Of a stretch of DNA of 14,980 nucleotides, positions 1 to 6,440 are shown piece after piece (within the stretch, counting starts at the first letter, position 1; each line of letters starts with the position of its first letter). Position numbers and translations under genes: made by a program. The stretch lies in the NCBI GenBank assembly GCA_964565715.1, contig CAZMGG010000131.1:1-14980 (forward strand), given 5' to 3'. Source of the DNA: CAZMGG01 sp964565715 (GTDB lineage Bacteria > Planctomycetota > UBA1135 > UBA2386). The notes beneath the pieces are model-generated. The model was not told the origin of the DNA. It searched no databases and saw only the letters and a program-made list of their open reading frames with translations.

Positions 1-262
1 AGCGCAGCACCAGGGTCTCCAGCAGCAGCGACGTGGCGATGCCGGCGGTGATGGCGATGGCCATCAGCAGGCCGAACGGGACCTCGGGCCAGAACAGCGG
101 CACCAGGGTCATCGCGGCGATGTCGCCGAGGGCGCAGCCGAGCAGGCAGTGGGCGGTGTTGATCGCCGCGCGGCGCCAGGTGGGACGGTGGCGCCAGAAG
201 GGCGCGGGCGCGGGGGCGGGTGGGGGCGTGTGGCAGCAGTCGGCCGGGTCGGTGGTGGTCAT
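1..262 (-). CDS. DUF4396-family membrane protein, C-terminus cut by window edge
   Basis: The reverse strand reads 87 codons from an ATG at 262 to the left edge without a stop. A soluble N-terminus rich in Pro and Ala (residues 13-21) is followed by the motif NTAHCLLGCALGD (35-47). A hydrophobic stretch of about 40 residues then follows, consistent with the start of a multi-helix membrane domain. The H-C-x-x-G-C-x-x-G-D/E signature at the first helix is the hallmark I associate with the DUF4396 family, small multi-pass membrane proteins of unknown function. Extra Cys and His residues (Cys9, Cys10, His11) sit near the N-terminus and might bind metal. No Shine-Dalgarno sequence is visible before the ATG. 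The gene diverges from the next one across about 130 nt. The family call is from motif memory, and the missing C-terminus prevents confirmation. Confidence 0.68.
   Translation of the reverse strand, partial: MTTTDPADCCHTPPPAPAPAPFWRHRPTWRRAAINTAHCLLGCALGDIAAMTLVPLFWPEVPFGLLMAIAITAGIATSLLLETLVLR
200..226 (+). other. Potential G-quadruplex on the template strand of the DUF4396 gene
   Basis: Five runs of at least three G lie on the plus strand (200-202, 206-208, 212-216, 218-220, 222-226), separated by loops of three, three, one and one bases. This meets the usual G-quadruplex pattern. It falls within the codons for the Pro/Ala-rich N-terminus, so the G-rich strand is the transcription template. 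Confidence 0.5.
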
Positions 263-297
263 GCGGCAGGGCTGACGTCATCCCGACCCGGGGATTA

Positions 298-315
298 CCG
301 GCCGGTGGCGGCCGG
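298..315. repeat. Short inverted repeat in the divergent intergenic region
   Basis: CCGGCC (298-303) and GGCCGG (310-315) form a perfect 6-bp inverted repeat around a 6-nt centre. It lies 8 nt upstream of the -35-like box at 324, where an operator could sit. In DNA this GC-rich, such a repeat can also arise by chance. Confidence 0.3.
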
Positions 316-323
316 GGAGCGGC

Positions 324-352
324 TTGACCCGGGCCGCGGCGGTGGGGATCGT
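324..352 (+). promoter_or_regulatory. Candidate sigma70-type promoter for the 393 gene
   Basis: TTGACC (324-329) matches the -35 consensus at five of six positions. After a 17-nt spacer comes GATCGT (347-352), a weak three-of-six -10 box. A start near 359 would leave a leader of about 34 nt before the GTG at 393. The good -35 and the exact spacer support it; the -10 does not. Confidence 0.4.
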
Positions 353-380
353 CCGGCGCCGTGGGCCTTCCCCAGCCAGC

Positions 381-388
381 GAGAGAGG
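381..388 (+). promoter_or_regulatory. Ribosome binding site that sets the GTG start at 393
   Basis: The purine run GAGAGAGG lies 4 nt before a GTG at 393. The more upstream in-frame start (TTG at 324) has no such site and overlaps the candidate -35 box, so 393 is preferred. Confidence 0.5.
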
Positions 389-392
389 CGAC

Positions 393-1265
393 GTGACCGG
401 CGACGGATCCCACGCACCGCCACCGTTGCCGCGTCGGCGGGCCGTGCGGGGGACAGCTACGGCGCCACCGTCGCCCCGGCAGGGCCGCTTCCCGATCGTT
501 GCGATGGGGATCGCCGGCCTGGCCGGTCTGCTGGCGACGCGAACCGTCGACGGCGACGGGGCCTACCGCACCGGGCAGGTGATCGGTGCCGCGATGGTGC
601 CGCTGTTCTTCTCCTGGGTCGCCTTCCGGGTCTTCGACCGGAACCGTGGCGTCGCGATCCTGGTGGCGATCGGGATGCTGGTGCTGCAGTTCCGCGACAG
701 CGACGGCACGTTGCGGGTGAGGCAGGCGCGGCGGGAGGCGATGCAGGCCATCGAGAAGGGGGAGGCCGACTTCGAGAAACTCCATCGTGAGTTCGAGGCG
801 ATCCACCGTGAGGCCCAGGCTGCCCCGGACGTCACGCCGACCGCCGACGCGATCGACCGGAGGCTCGATTGGTTGCAGCGCCTCCGGCGCGCCTCTGCGA
901 CCCAGACAGGCGAACTCTCGACCTGCGGCGACCTGGCAGAGCGATTGACGAAGGCCCGGATCCCGCAGCAGCAGATCGACCAGGAGCTGGAGTCGTTCCG
1001 GGTCGCCGTCCACCAGCGGCAGCAGCTGGACATGCTGCGCGTGCTCGATGCCGGACTGGTCGACCAGGGGGCGCTGCTCGCGCTCCAGCGCCAACACCTG
1101 GGCCATTGGCACTTCGACGTGGAAGGCCGGCTGGTCTTCGACGATTCGGTGTCCCGAGCGGATGCGAGCAGGGCCGCCGAGATCGAGCAGCGGCTCGACG
1201 CCAACGCCGATCGCATGCTCCAACTGCAGGCGGCGCTGAAGGCCGCGATGCAGAAGGACCGTTGA
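393..1265 (+). CDS. Unknown membrane protein with cytoplasmic-type coiled coils
   Basis: I do not recognise this 290-residue protein. A basic, Pro-rich N-terminus (1-32) is followed by three hydrophobic segments at about 33-49, 62-80 and 87-100. The rest is a long, charged, Gln/Arg/Glu-rich helical region. Strong coiled-coil character is visible at about 108-142 (many Glu, Arg and Lys) and 253-288. A compact Trp/His-containing patch near 232-250 (GHWHFDVEGRLVF) resembles a small beta-hairpin. The GTG start at 393 is chosen for its purine-rich binding site; an in-frame ATG at 504 (residue 38) would cut into the first membrane segment. The gene is monocistronic and converges on the HEAT-repeat gene with only 11 nt between stops. 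It may be a membrane-anchored scaffold or sensor, but nothing in the sequence fixes a role. Confidence 0.6.
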   Translation: MTGDGSHAPPPLPRRRAVRGTATAPPSPRQGRFPIVAMGIAGLAGLLATRTVDGDGAYRTGQVIGAAMVPLFFSWVAFRVFDRNRGVAILVAIGMLVLQFRDSDGTLRVRQARREAMQAIEKGEADFEKLHREFEAIHREAQAAPDVTPTADAIDRRLDWLQRLRRASATQTGELSTCGDLAERLTKARIPQQQIDQELESFRVAVHQRQQLDMLRVLDAGLVDQGALLALQRQHLGHWHFDVEGRLVFDDSVSRADASRAAEIEQRLDANADRMLQLQAALKAAMQKDR

Positions 1266-1276
1266 GGGACGACGGC

Positions 1277-2257
1277 TCAGCGGCCCGGTTGCGCGTGCCC
1301 CAGCGCCGCCCGGGCGCGGGCGGCGATCTGCGGGTCCGGGTCGTCGCGGTGCCGTTCGAGGCATTGCCGGGCCTCGGGCGCGGCCGGCAGCATGCCGAGC
1401 GCGGTGACCGCCTCGCGGCGCAGCGCCACCTCCTGGGTGGCATCGTCGAGCACCGCGATCAGGGCCGTCGCGAACGGCGCGCCTTCCTGGCCGCAGCGGC
1501 CGAGTGCCATCGCCGCCTCGCGCCGTTCGCCGGGATCCTGGGAGCGCCCGAGGATCGCCGCGTGTGCCGCGGCGATGCGGTCCTCGCCCGGCGCCAGCGA
1601 ACGCAGCGCCCGGGCCAGCGCCAGTTCGGGCGCGTCGCGCATCGGGTAGTACTCGCCGGCGAGCTTGGTGTGCCCCGCCGGTGGGCGCGGCCGCAGCAGA
1701 CAACCGAGCAGCTCCGGCACCAGCTCCGGCGAGGCCTTGGCTGTGGCCTTGCCGCGGGCCGCCAGCGCCTCGCAGGCCGCCTCCCGGCTGTGCTCCCACT
1801 CGTTGCGGATCGGCTCCAGCAGCTTCTCCAGCGGTGCGTCCGCATCCACAGCGGTGCGGGCGAACAGCCGGGCGATGGCGTCGGCGAACGCCGGCGCCTC
1901 GGCCTGGTGCGCCCTGACGAACGCCTCGCCGCGCTGGTCGAGCGCGTTCCCGGCATCGACCAGGGCCGGCCGGACGTCGGCTTTGGCCCACAGAGCAACG
2001 TTGCCGAGCGCCCGGGCGAGGTCGGGCAGGGCCGGCAGCGGCGCCTTGCCGCACAACGGCGCCAGTTCCGCTGTGCGCGGCGCCAGCGCCCGCGGTTCGG
2101 CCCTGGCCAGCGCCGCGGTGGCACGGCTGGCGGCGGTGACGTCATCGGCGGCGAGCGCCGCCAGCAGCGCCGCCACCGGGTCGGCCGGTGCCTTCTGCGC
2201 GGGCAGCAGGGCGGTCAGGAGAACGGCAACGACGACGCGGCGGATCACAGAAGGCAT
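1277..2257 (-). CDS. Secreted HEAT-repeat protein
   Basis: This 326-residue protein begins with a classical signal peptide: a basic MPSVIRR n-region, a hydrophobic core, and a c-region ending LLPAQ at residue 21. The mature protein is Ala/Leu/Arg-rich and almost wholly helical. HEAT-like helical pairs are clearest near the C-terminus, for example EAAMALGRCG, then EAVTALGMLP, then ARARAALGHA. Such repeats usually form a curved protein-binding solenoid, here outside the cytoplasm. It is the last gene of the upp-hydrolase operon, starting 16 nt after the hydrolase stop, and has no obvious Shine-Dalgarno of its own. No catalytic motif is visible. It could be a binding partner of the exported hydrolase, but that is only suggested by position. 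Confidence 0.72.
   Translation of the reverse strand: MPSVIRRVVVAVLLTALLPAQKAPADPVAALLAALAADDVTAASRATAALARAEPRALAPRTAELAPLCGKAPLPALPDLARALGNVALWAKADVRPALVDAGNALDQRGEAFVRAHQAEAPAFADAIARLFARTAVDADAPLEKLLEPIRNEWEHSREAACEALAARGKATAKASPELVPELLGCLLRPRPPAGHTKLAGEYYPMRDAPELALARALRSLAPGEDRIAAAHAAILGRSQDPGERREAAMALGRCGQEGAPFATALIAVLDDATQEVALRREAVTALGMLPAAPEARQCLERHRDDPDPQIAARARAALGHAQPGR
1304..1325. repeat. Perfect 9-bp hairpin near the end of two convergent genes
   Basis: CGCCGCCCG (1304-1312) and CGGGCGGCG (1317-1325) are perfect inverted repeats around a 4-nt loop. The hairpin starts 38 nt after the stop of the plus-strand gene at 1265 and lies inside the last 16 or so codons of the HEAT-repeat gene. 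It has no T-tract, so it is not a canonical intrinsic terminator. It could stabilise the 3' end of the plus-strand transcript. Confidence 0.4.
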
Positions 2258-2273
2258 CGTGCCCGTGGCTCGC

Positions 2274-3110
2274 TCAATCCGACAGCACGGAGGCGAGGAA
2301 CGCGCCGATCTGCTGGGCGAAGCGCCCCTCGTTCCGCACCGAGTCGCTGCGGTGGCCGGCGCCCTCGATCACCCACAGGTGCTTCGGTTCGGCGGCGCGG
2401 GCGTGCAGTTCCTGGCCGAGTTCGAGCGGCGTGATGCGATCCGCGGTGCCGTGGATCACCAGCAGCGGGCGCGGCGGCAGGCGCGGCAGGGCGTCCAGCG
2501 GATCGAAGCCCGGACTCACCAGCAGCGGCACGCAGAAGCCGAGCGCCGGCACCGTGCAGCAGGCGGCTTGCCGGTAGCTCGGGAAGGTCGACTCGGCGAT
2601 CACCGCGCGCACCGCCGGCCGTTCACCGCCGGCCCAGATCGCCAGCGCGCCGCCGAGGCTGTGGCCGAACAGCACCGTGCGGTCCGGATCGCGCCCCAGC
2701 GCGAAGTCCACCGCCGCCAGGGTGTCGGCGACGGTGCCGGGCCGGTCAGCGGCACCCTCGCTGGCGCCATAGCCGCGGTAGTCGAACAGCAGCACCTGAT
2801 AGCCGAGCCCCGGCAGCCAGCGCACGAACGGCAGGTGTTGCAGCAGATGGCCCCGGTTGCCGTGGCAGTAGACCACGGTGCCGCGCGCCGGGCCGCGGGC
2901 CGGCAGCCAGAGTCCCGACAGACGCGGGCCGCCGGGCGCCTGGAGGGTCACCGCCTCGGCGCCGGGCACTTCGGTGGCGGCGGGATCGGGCCTTGGGGCC
3001 ACGGTCGGCCGGTAGAACAGCGGGTCGGCGACGCCGCAGGTCGGCAGCACCGCCAGCAGCAATGCCAGGGCGCCGAGCGTCAGCAGCAGACGGGGTCGTG
3101 GGCGCTTCAC
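2274..3110 (-). CDS. Exported alpha/beta hydrolase
   Basis: The 278-residue protein has an N-terminal export signal or membrane anchor (basic MKRPRPR, then Leu/Ala-rich to about 22). A cysteine in VLPTCG could be a lipidation site, but Pro and Thr before it make a poor lipobox. The fold is the alpha/beta hydrolase of the DUF676/BEM46-like serine hydrolase type. Visible motifs are YCHGNRG at the oxyanion strand (81-87), DYRGYGASEG (110-119), the nucleophile elbow GHSLGG with Ser151, an Asp at 224 in HGTADR, and a terminal His253 in GAGHRS. All triad residues are present, so it should be active on an ester, thioester or amide; the substrate is unknown. The GTG start at 3110 overlaps the upp stop as GTGA, implying translational coupling. 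Confidence 0.85.
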   Translation of the reverse strand: MKRPRPRLLLTLGALALLLAVLPTCGVADPLFYRPTVAPRPDPAATEVPGAEAVTLQAPGGPRLSGLWLPARGPARGTVVYCHGNRGHLLQHLPFVRWLPGLGYQVLLFDYRGYGASEGAADRPGTVADTLAAVDFALGRDPDRTVLFGHSLGGALAIWAGGERPAVRAVIAESTFPSYRQAACCTVPALGFCVPLLVSPGFDPLDALPRLPPRPLLVIHGTADRITPLELGQELHARAAEPKHLWVIEGAGHRSDSVRNEGRFAQQIGAFLASVLSD

Positions 3111-3880
3111 ACCCACGAGTTGGTCAGCAGTTCGCCCATGCCGCCCGCACCCGGCACGATGTACTGGACGTCGTTGAGGCCACGTTCGCGGTCGGGGTGG
3201 GTGCCGGGGACCGTGCGCAGCACCTCGTCGGGCGACAGGCCGCGGTCGAGCCGGCCGGCGTAGAGCACGACGTCGGGGTGGCTCTCGGTGACGCGCTGGA
3301 TCGCCTCGGGCGTCACCATGAGGTGCAGCGCCACGATCTTCTTCGGCGGTCCCTGACGCAGGTCGCGGTAGACGTCGACGGTGCGGCAGACGGTGCCGCC
3401 GGTGGCGCCCATCGGGTCGGGGATCAGCACGATCGCATCGTCCACCGGGCCGCCGATCTTGCTGCCGTCGAGCCGTACGCCGGTGACCTGGTGCTGGTCG
3501 TCGACGATGCGGGACATGTTGAGGAAGTCGAGGCGCACGTTCTGCGGCGGCAGCACCTCGCAGGCGGTCTCGTAGCAGGTCTGGCTCGGCAGGATGCCGG
3601 CGCGGATCACGCTGCAGATGACCAGCTTCGTGTCCTTGCAGAACAGCGGGCCCTGGTAGAAGGCGCGGGGCTCGGACGCGGTCATGCGCGTCTTGACCCG
3701 GGATTGCACGGTGGGGAACTCGCGACGGAGGGCCTCCACCATGAGGCGCTGGTAGGCGGCGCGCACGAGGCCCGGCAGGCTCTCGGTGCCGGTCTCCGGC
3801 GCGCCGATGCGGGCCAGCAGCGTGAGCAGGAACGGATCGTCGAGGATCCGGATCTGGGGGCCGTAGCGGTGTTCGAGCAT
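3107..3880 (-). CDS. upp: Uracil phosphoribosyltransferase, divergent long form
   Basis: Uracil phosphoribosyltransferase joins uracil and PRPP to give UMP in pyrimidine salvage, in the cytoplasm. In this 257-residue protein the PRPP loop is DPMGATGGT (155-163), against DPMLATGGS in the usual enzyme. Other conserved parts are IRAG (92-95), HPDVVLYAGRLDRG (201-214) and the C-terminal GLNDVQYIVPGAGGMGE (234-250). Typical bacterial enzymes have about 208 residues. Here there is a longer N-terminus and an insertion of about 19 residues (215-233) just before the uracil-binding GLND segment. The usual GMxDG after IRAG is replaced by ILPSQ. It is therefore a distant branch of the family, probably still a uracil enzyme. 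It is the first gene of a three-gene operon. The ATG at 3880 is chosen because family-like sequence begins there and no nearer start exists. Confidence 0.85.
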   Translation of the reverse strand: MLEHRYGPQIRILDDPFLLTLLARIGAPETGTESLPGLVRAAYQRLMVEALRREFPTVQSRVKTRMTASEPRAFYQGPLFCKDTKLVICSVIRAGILPSQTCYETACEVLPPQNVRLDFLNMSRIVDDQHQVTGVRLDGSKIGGPVDDAIVLIPDPMGATGGTVCRTVDVYRDLRQGPPKKIVALHLMVTPEAIQRVTESHPDVVLYAGRLDRGLSPDEVLRTVPGTHPDRERGLNDVQYIVPGAGGMGELLTNSWV

Positions 3881-3900
3881 GGGCGGCTGCCGGGTCAAGC

Positions 3901-3906
3901 ACCATA
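3901..3906 (-). promoter_or_regulatory. -10-like box for the upp operon
   Basis: On the minus strand the box reads TATGGT, 20 nt before the upp ATG. No -35 box is recognisable at the normal distance. A start point about 7 nt downstream would give a leader of roughly 13-15 nt. The support is its similarity to boxes before three other genes in this window. Confidence 0.35.
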
Positions 3907-4063
3907 GGGGCTGGCGTCGGACGGTGGGAGGGTGCAGGTGTCGGCGATGAAGCAATCTGCGGGACCAAGGCGGTGGGGTGCCATCAGCCGGTGACGTGGG
4001 CGGAATCGCAACGGTGGCGGTGCGGCCGCTGAACTCGCGCTGCCGCGGCGGAGCGTGGGTCGC

Positions 4064-4069
4064 TATGTT
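4064..4069 (+). promoter_or_regulatory. -10-like box for the lactamase-hpt operon
   Basis: TATGTT in the context GCTATGTT ends 6 nt before the ATG at 4076, so a normal start point would give a leaderless or nearly leaderless mRNA. The T-ending triplets here (GGT, TAT, GTT) are unlike the C/G-ending codons of the gene, arguing that this is promoter rather than coding DNA. Confidence 0.4.
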
Positions 4070-4075
4070 CTGTGG

Positions 4076-5872
4076 ATGCTCGGTTGCCTCACCGCCCTCG
4101 CCCTGCTCCTGCCGGCCGCCCAGGCCCCCGGTGAGCAGGACGCCCCACAGGGCCTCAGCGTCGTCATGGTCGACGTCGGCCAGGGCGACGGCCTCCTGAT
4201 CCGCGCCCCCGACGGCACCGTGCACGCCATCGACGCCGGGCAGAACGGCCGCGGCACCGCCGCCATGCTGCCGGCCCTCGATGCCCTGCAGCCCACCGGC
4301 TACGGCTTCACCTTCCTCAGCCACTTCCACGACGACCATCAGGGCGGCATGGACGAAGTGCTGGCCCGGCCCTTCCTGCTCGCCTACGACCGCGGCGACG
4401 TCCGCCGCACCAACCAGAGCCAGGACACCACGAACTACCTGAACGCCGCCGGCGCGCGCCGCCGCATGGTCGGGCTCGGCACCGTCTACCCGCTGGGCGG
4501 CGGCGCCACGCTGCGCGTCATCGCCGTGAACGGCCTGGTCTGGGGCGGCGGTGGCGCCGACCCGACCACCTCGGCGCAGGAGGAGAACTCGCGCTCGGTG
4601 GCGCTGCGCCTCGACTATCGCGACTTCGCCATGTGGTTCGGCGGTGACCTCACCGGCGGCGGCAACAGCACCGCTGACGTCGAGAGCGATGCCGCGCTCG
4701 CCTGCGGCGACGTCGACGTCTACAAGGTCAACCACCACGGCTCCAACACCAGCACCAACCAGAACCTGGTGACCCGGCTCGATCCGGAGCTGGCCATCGT
4801 CAGCTGCGGCAGCGGCAACCCGTATGGCCATCCCACCACCGGCATCACCAACCGGCTGAACGCCGCCGCGGCGGCCCGCGCGCTGCTCAGCACGACCACC
4901 GGCAGCGGCAGCACCATCGGTTTCGGCGCCGTCGGCAACATCCGCATCGACACCGACGGCCGCCGCTATCGCGTCACCGCCCAGAACGGCGACTTCCTCG
5001 ACTTCTGGACCGACGAGATGACGGTCCTGCCGGCGGTCGGCGAGGTCCGCATCAGCGAGATCCAGCGCAACCCTTCCCGGGTGCCGGACACCAACGGCGA
5101 GTACGTCGAGATCGCCGCCACCGGTGGCCGGCCGCTCGGCCTGAAGGGGCTGCGGCTCGCCGACAACAGCTCGTCGATCACGCTCGCGGCCAACTACATG
5201 CTGCTGCCCGGCCGCCCGCTCACCCTGCAGGTGGACGGCGTCGCCGCCCGCAATGGCGGCCTGCCGCTCGGCGTGGCGCTGCCCTATGGGACGCTCGACC
5301 TCGGCGACACCAGCGACACGGTCAGCCTGGCGCTGGGCAGCACGACGCTGGACCAGGTCGCCTATGGCAGCGGCTGGCCCGGCGGCAGCGGCACCGCGAT
5401 GGAACGGCGCTCGCTGCTGGCCACGGCCAGCGCCGCCAACTTCGGCCCCGCCACCGGCGTCTATGGCCTCGGCGACCGCGGCAGTCCCGGCCGGCGCAAT
5501 GACGCGGACAGCACGCCGTGGGGGACCAGGATCGACGTCGCCATCGACCAGGCCGGGCTCACGCTGCGCGGCACCGCCATCGGCAAGGGCGCCCAGCTCT
5601 CGATCCTCGGCGTCGCCTACGGCACGAGTCCGGGCTTCCCGCTGCTCAATGCCCACGTGCCGCTCAACTTCGACCCGCTGCTGCAGCTGTTCCTGGCGTA
5701 TCCGGGCATGGTCTTTCCCGTCCCCGGCCAGGGCTACCGCTCGGTGACCGTGCCGTTGCCGCCGGGCAATCCCCTGACCGGCGTGCCGCTCCATGCCGCC
5801 CACCTGGTGCTGGACCTCCATCAGCCCCTGGTGACCGGCGTCTCCTCCACCCAGACCTTCGTCCTGCCGTGA
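4076..5872 (+). CDS. Secreted ComEC-like metallo-beta-lactamase hydrolase with lamin-tail domain
   Basis: This 598-residue exported protein has three parts. A signal peptide (to about residue 17, ending PAAQA) precedes a ComEC-type metallo-beta-lactamase fold. The metal motifs are SHFHDDHQGG (HxHxDH at 83-88), the Asp in FGGDLTGG (about 191) and NHHGSNTS (219-226). A lamin-tail domain follows (about 322-475), starting EVRISEIQRNP and containing NGEYVEI. The C-terminal 110 residues are beta-rich and resemble tails of exported planctomycete proteins. Fusions of bacterial lamin-tail domains to metallo-beta-lactamase hydrolases are known; a phosphodiesterase or nuclease activity outside the cell is plausible but unproven. 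A GTG at 4055 would add MGRYVLW and a better signal-peptide n-region; the ATG is chosen because the extra codons overlap a -10-like box and have atypical third positions. The stop overlaps the hpt start. Confidence 0.85.
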   Translation: MLGCLTALALLLPAAQAPGEQDAPQGLSVVMVDVGQGDGLLIRAPDGTVHAIDAGQNGRGTAAMLPALDALQPTGYGFTFLSHFHDDHQGGMDEVLARPFLLAYDRGDVRRTNQSQDTTNYLNAAGARRRMVGLGTVYPLGGGATLRVIAVNGLVWGGGGADPTTSAQEENSRSVALRLDYRDFAMWFGGDLTGGGNSTADVESDAALACGDVDVYKVNHHGSNTSTNQNLVTRLDPELAIVSCGSGNPYGHPTTGITNRLNAAAAARALLSTTTGSGSTIGFGAVGNIRIDTDGRRYRVTAQNGDFLDFWTDEMTVLPAVGEVRISEIQRNPSRVPDTNGEYVEIAATGGRPLGLKGLRLADNSSSITLAANYMLLPGRPLTLQVDGVAARNGGLPLGVALPYGTLDLGDTSDTVSLALGSTTLDQVAYGSGWPGGSGTAMERRSLLATASAANFGPATGVYGLGDRGSPGRRNDADSTPWGTRIDVAIDQAGLTLRGTAIGKGAQLSILGVAYGTSPGFPLLNAHVPLNFDPLLQLFLAYPGMVFPVPGQGYRSVTVPLPPGNPLTGVPLHAAHLVLDLHQPLVTGVSSTQTFVLP

Positions 5873-6429
5873 CCGGGAAGACCCATCCGTTCCGCGTGCT
5901 GATCGCCCACGACGCCATCCTGCGCCGGGTCCACGAGCTGGCCCGCATGGTGGCGCACGACCATCCCGACGAGCCGCCGTGCCTGATCGCGGTGATGGAG
6001 GGCGCCCGCACCTTCGCCCGGGCGATGCAGCGGCTCCTGCCGGGGCAGCCGCAGGTGCACGAGATCCGCGCCAGTTCCTATGGCGACGGCACGGTCAGTT
6101 CGGGCACGGTGAAGGTGCTGACCGGGCACGACGTGCCGGTGGAAGGCCGCGACGTGCTGATCCTGGAGGACATCGTCGACACCGGGCGGACGATCGCGGC
6201 GTTGCGCGAGCACCTGCTGGCGTCGGGCGCCCGTTCGCTGGCGGTGGCCGCCCTGCTCAACAAGCCGAGCCGGCGGGTGGTGCCGGTGGAGCTGCGGTAC
6301 GTGGGCTTCGAGATCCCCGACGAGTTCGTGATCGGCTATGGGCTCGACTTCGCCGGGAAGTACCGCGAGCTGCCGGACGTGGCGATCTACGACCCGGCGC
6401 TGGCGGGGGCGGCCGGCGCCGCGCCCTAG
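5869..6429 (+). CDS. hpt: Hypoxanthine phosphoribosyltransferase
   Basis: The enzyme converts hypoxanthine (and usually guanine) plus PRPP into IMP or GMP in cytoplasmic purine salvage. The 186-residue length matches the family norm of about 180. Diagnostic parts are the flexible-loop segment ASSYGDGTVSSGTVKV (68-83), the PRPP-binding loop VLILEDIVDTGRTI (96-109) with its acidic pair Glu-Asp, and the base-pocket region FVIGYGLDFAGKYRELPDV (153-171). The Lys of the base pocket is recognisable in LLNKPSRR (129-136). The start is the GTG at 5869, overlapping the TGA of the upstream lactamase gene as GTGA, so translation is probably coupled. The stop codon shares a CTAG with the stop of the convergent peptidase gene. 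No anomalies are seen in catalytic residues. Confidence 0.95.
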   Translation: MTGKTHPFRVLIAHDAILRRVHELARMVAHDHPDEPPCLIAVMEGARTFARAMQRLLPGQPQVHEIRASSYGDGTVSSGTVKVLTGHDVPVEGRDVLILEDIVDTGRTIAALREHLLASGARSLAVAALLNKPSRRVVPVELRYVGFEIPDEFVIGYGLDFAGKYRELPDVAIYDPALAGAAGAAP

Positions 6430-6440
6430 CGCGCCGCGCC
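6416..6440. repeat. 10-bp direct repeat around a shared CTAG double stop
   Basis: GCGCCGCGCC occurs at 6416-6425 and 6431-6440. Between them lies CTAGC, whose CTAG (6426-6429) is the stop codon of hpt on the plus strand and of the peptidase gene on the minus strand. The repeat encodes the Ala/Pro-rich end of hpt and the Ala-Ala-Arg end of the peptidase. Confidence 0.45.

Noticed and set aside
3111..3968. Extension of the exported hydrolase upstream to 3968
   Set aside because: The added residues are Arg/Pro-rich shadow of upp, and they would place the signal peptide in mid-protein. The GTG at 3110 gives a proper N-terminal signal.
3107..5821. A 904-codon minus-strand frame extending upp upstream through the lactamase gene
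   Set aside because: Only the last 257 residues resemble a phosphoribosyltransferase. The upstream part is Val/Ala/Gly-rich shadow of the opposite gene and crosses the intergenic region.
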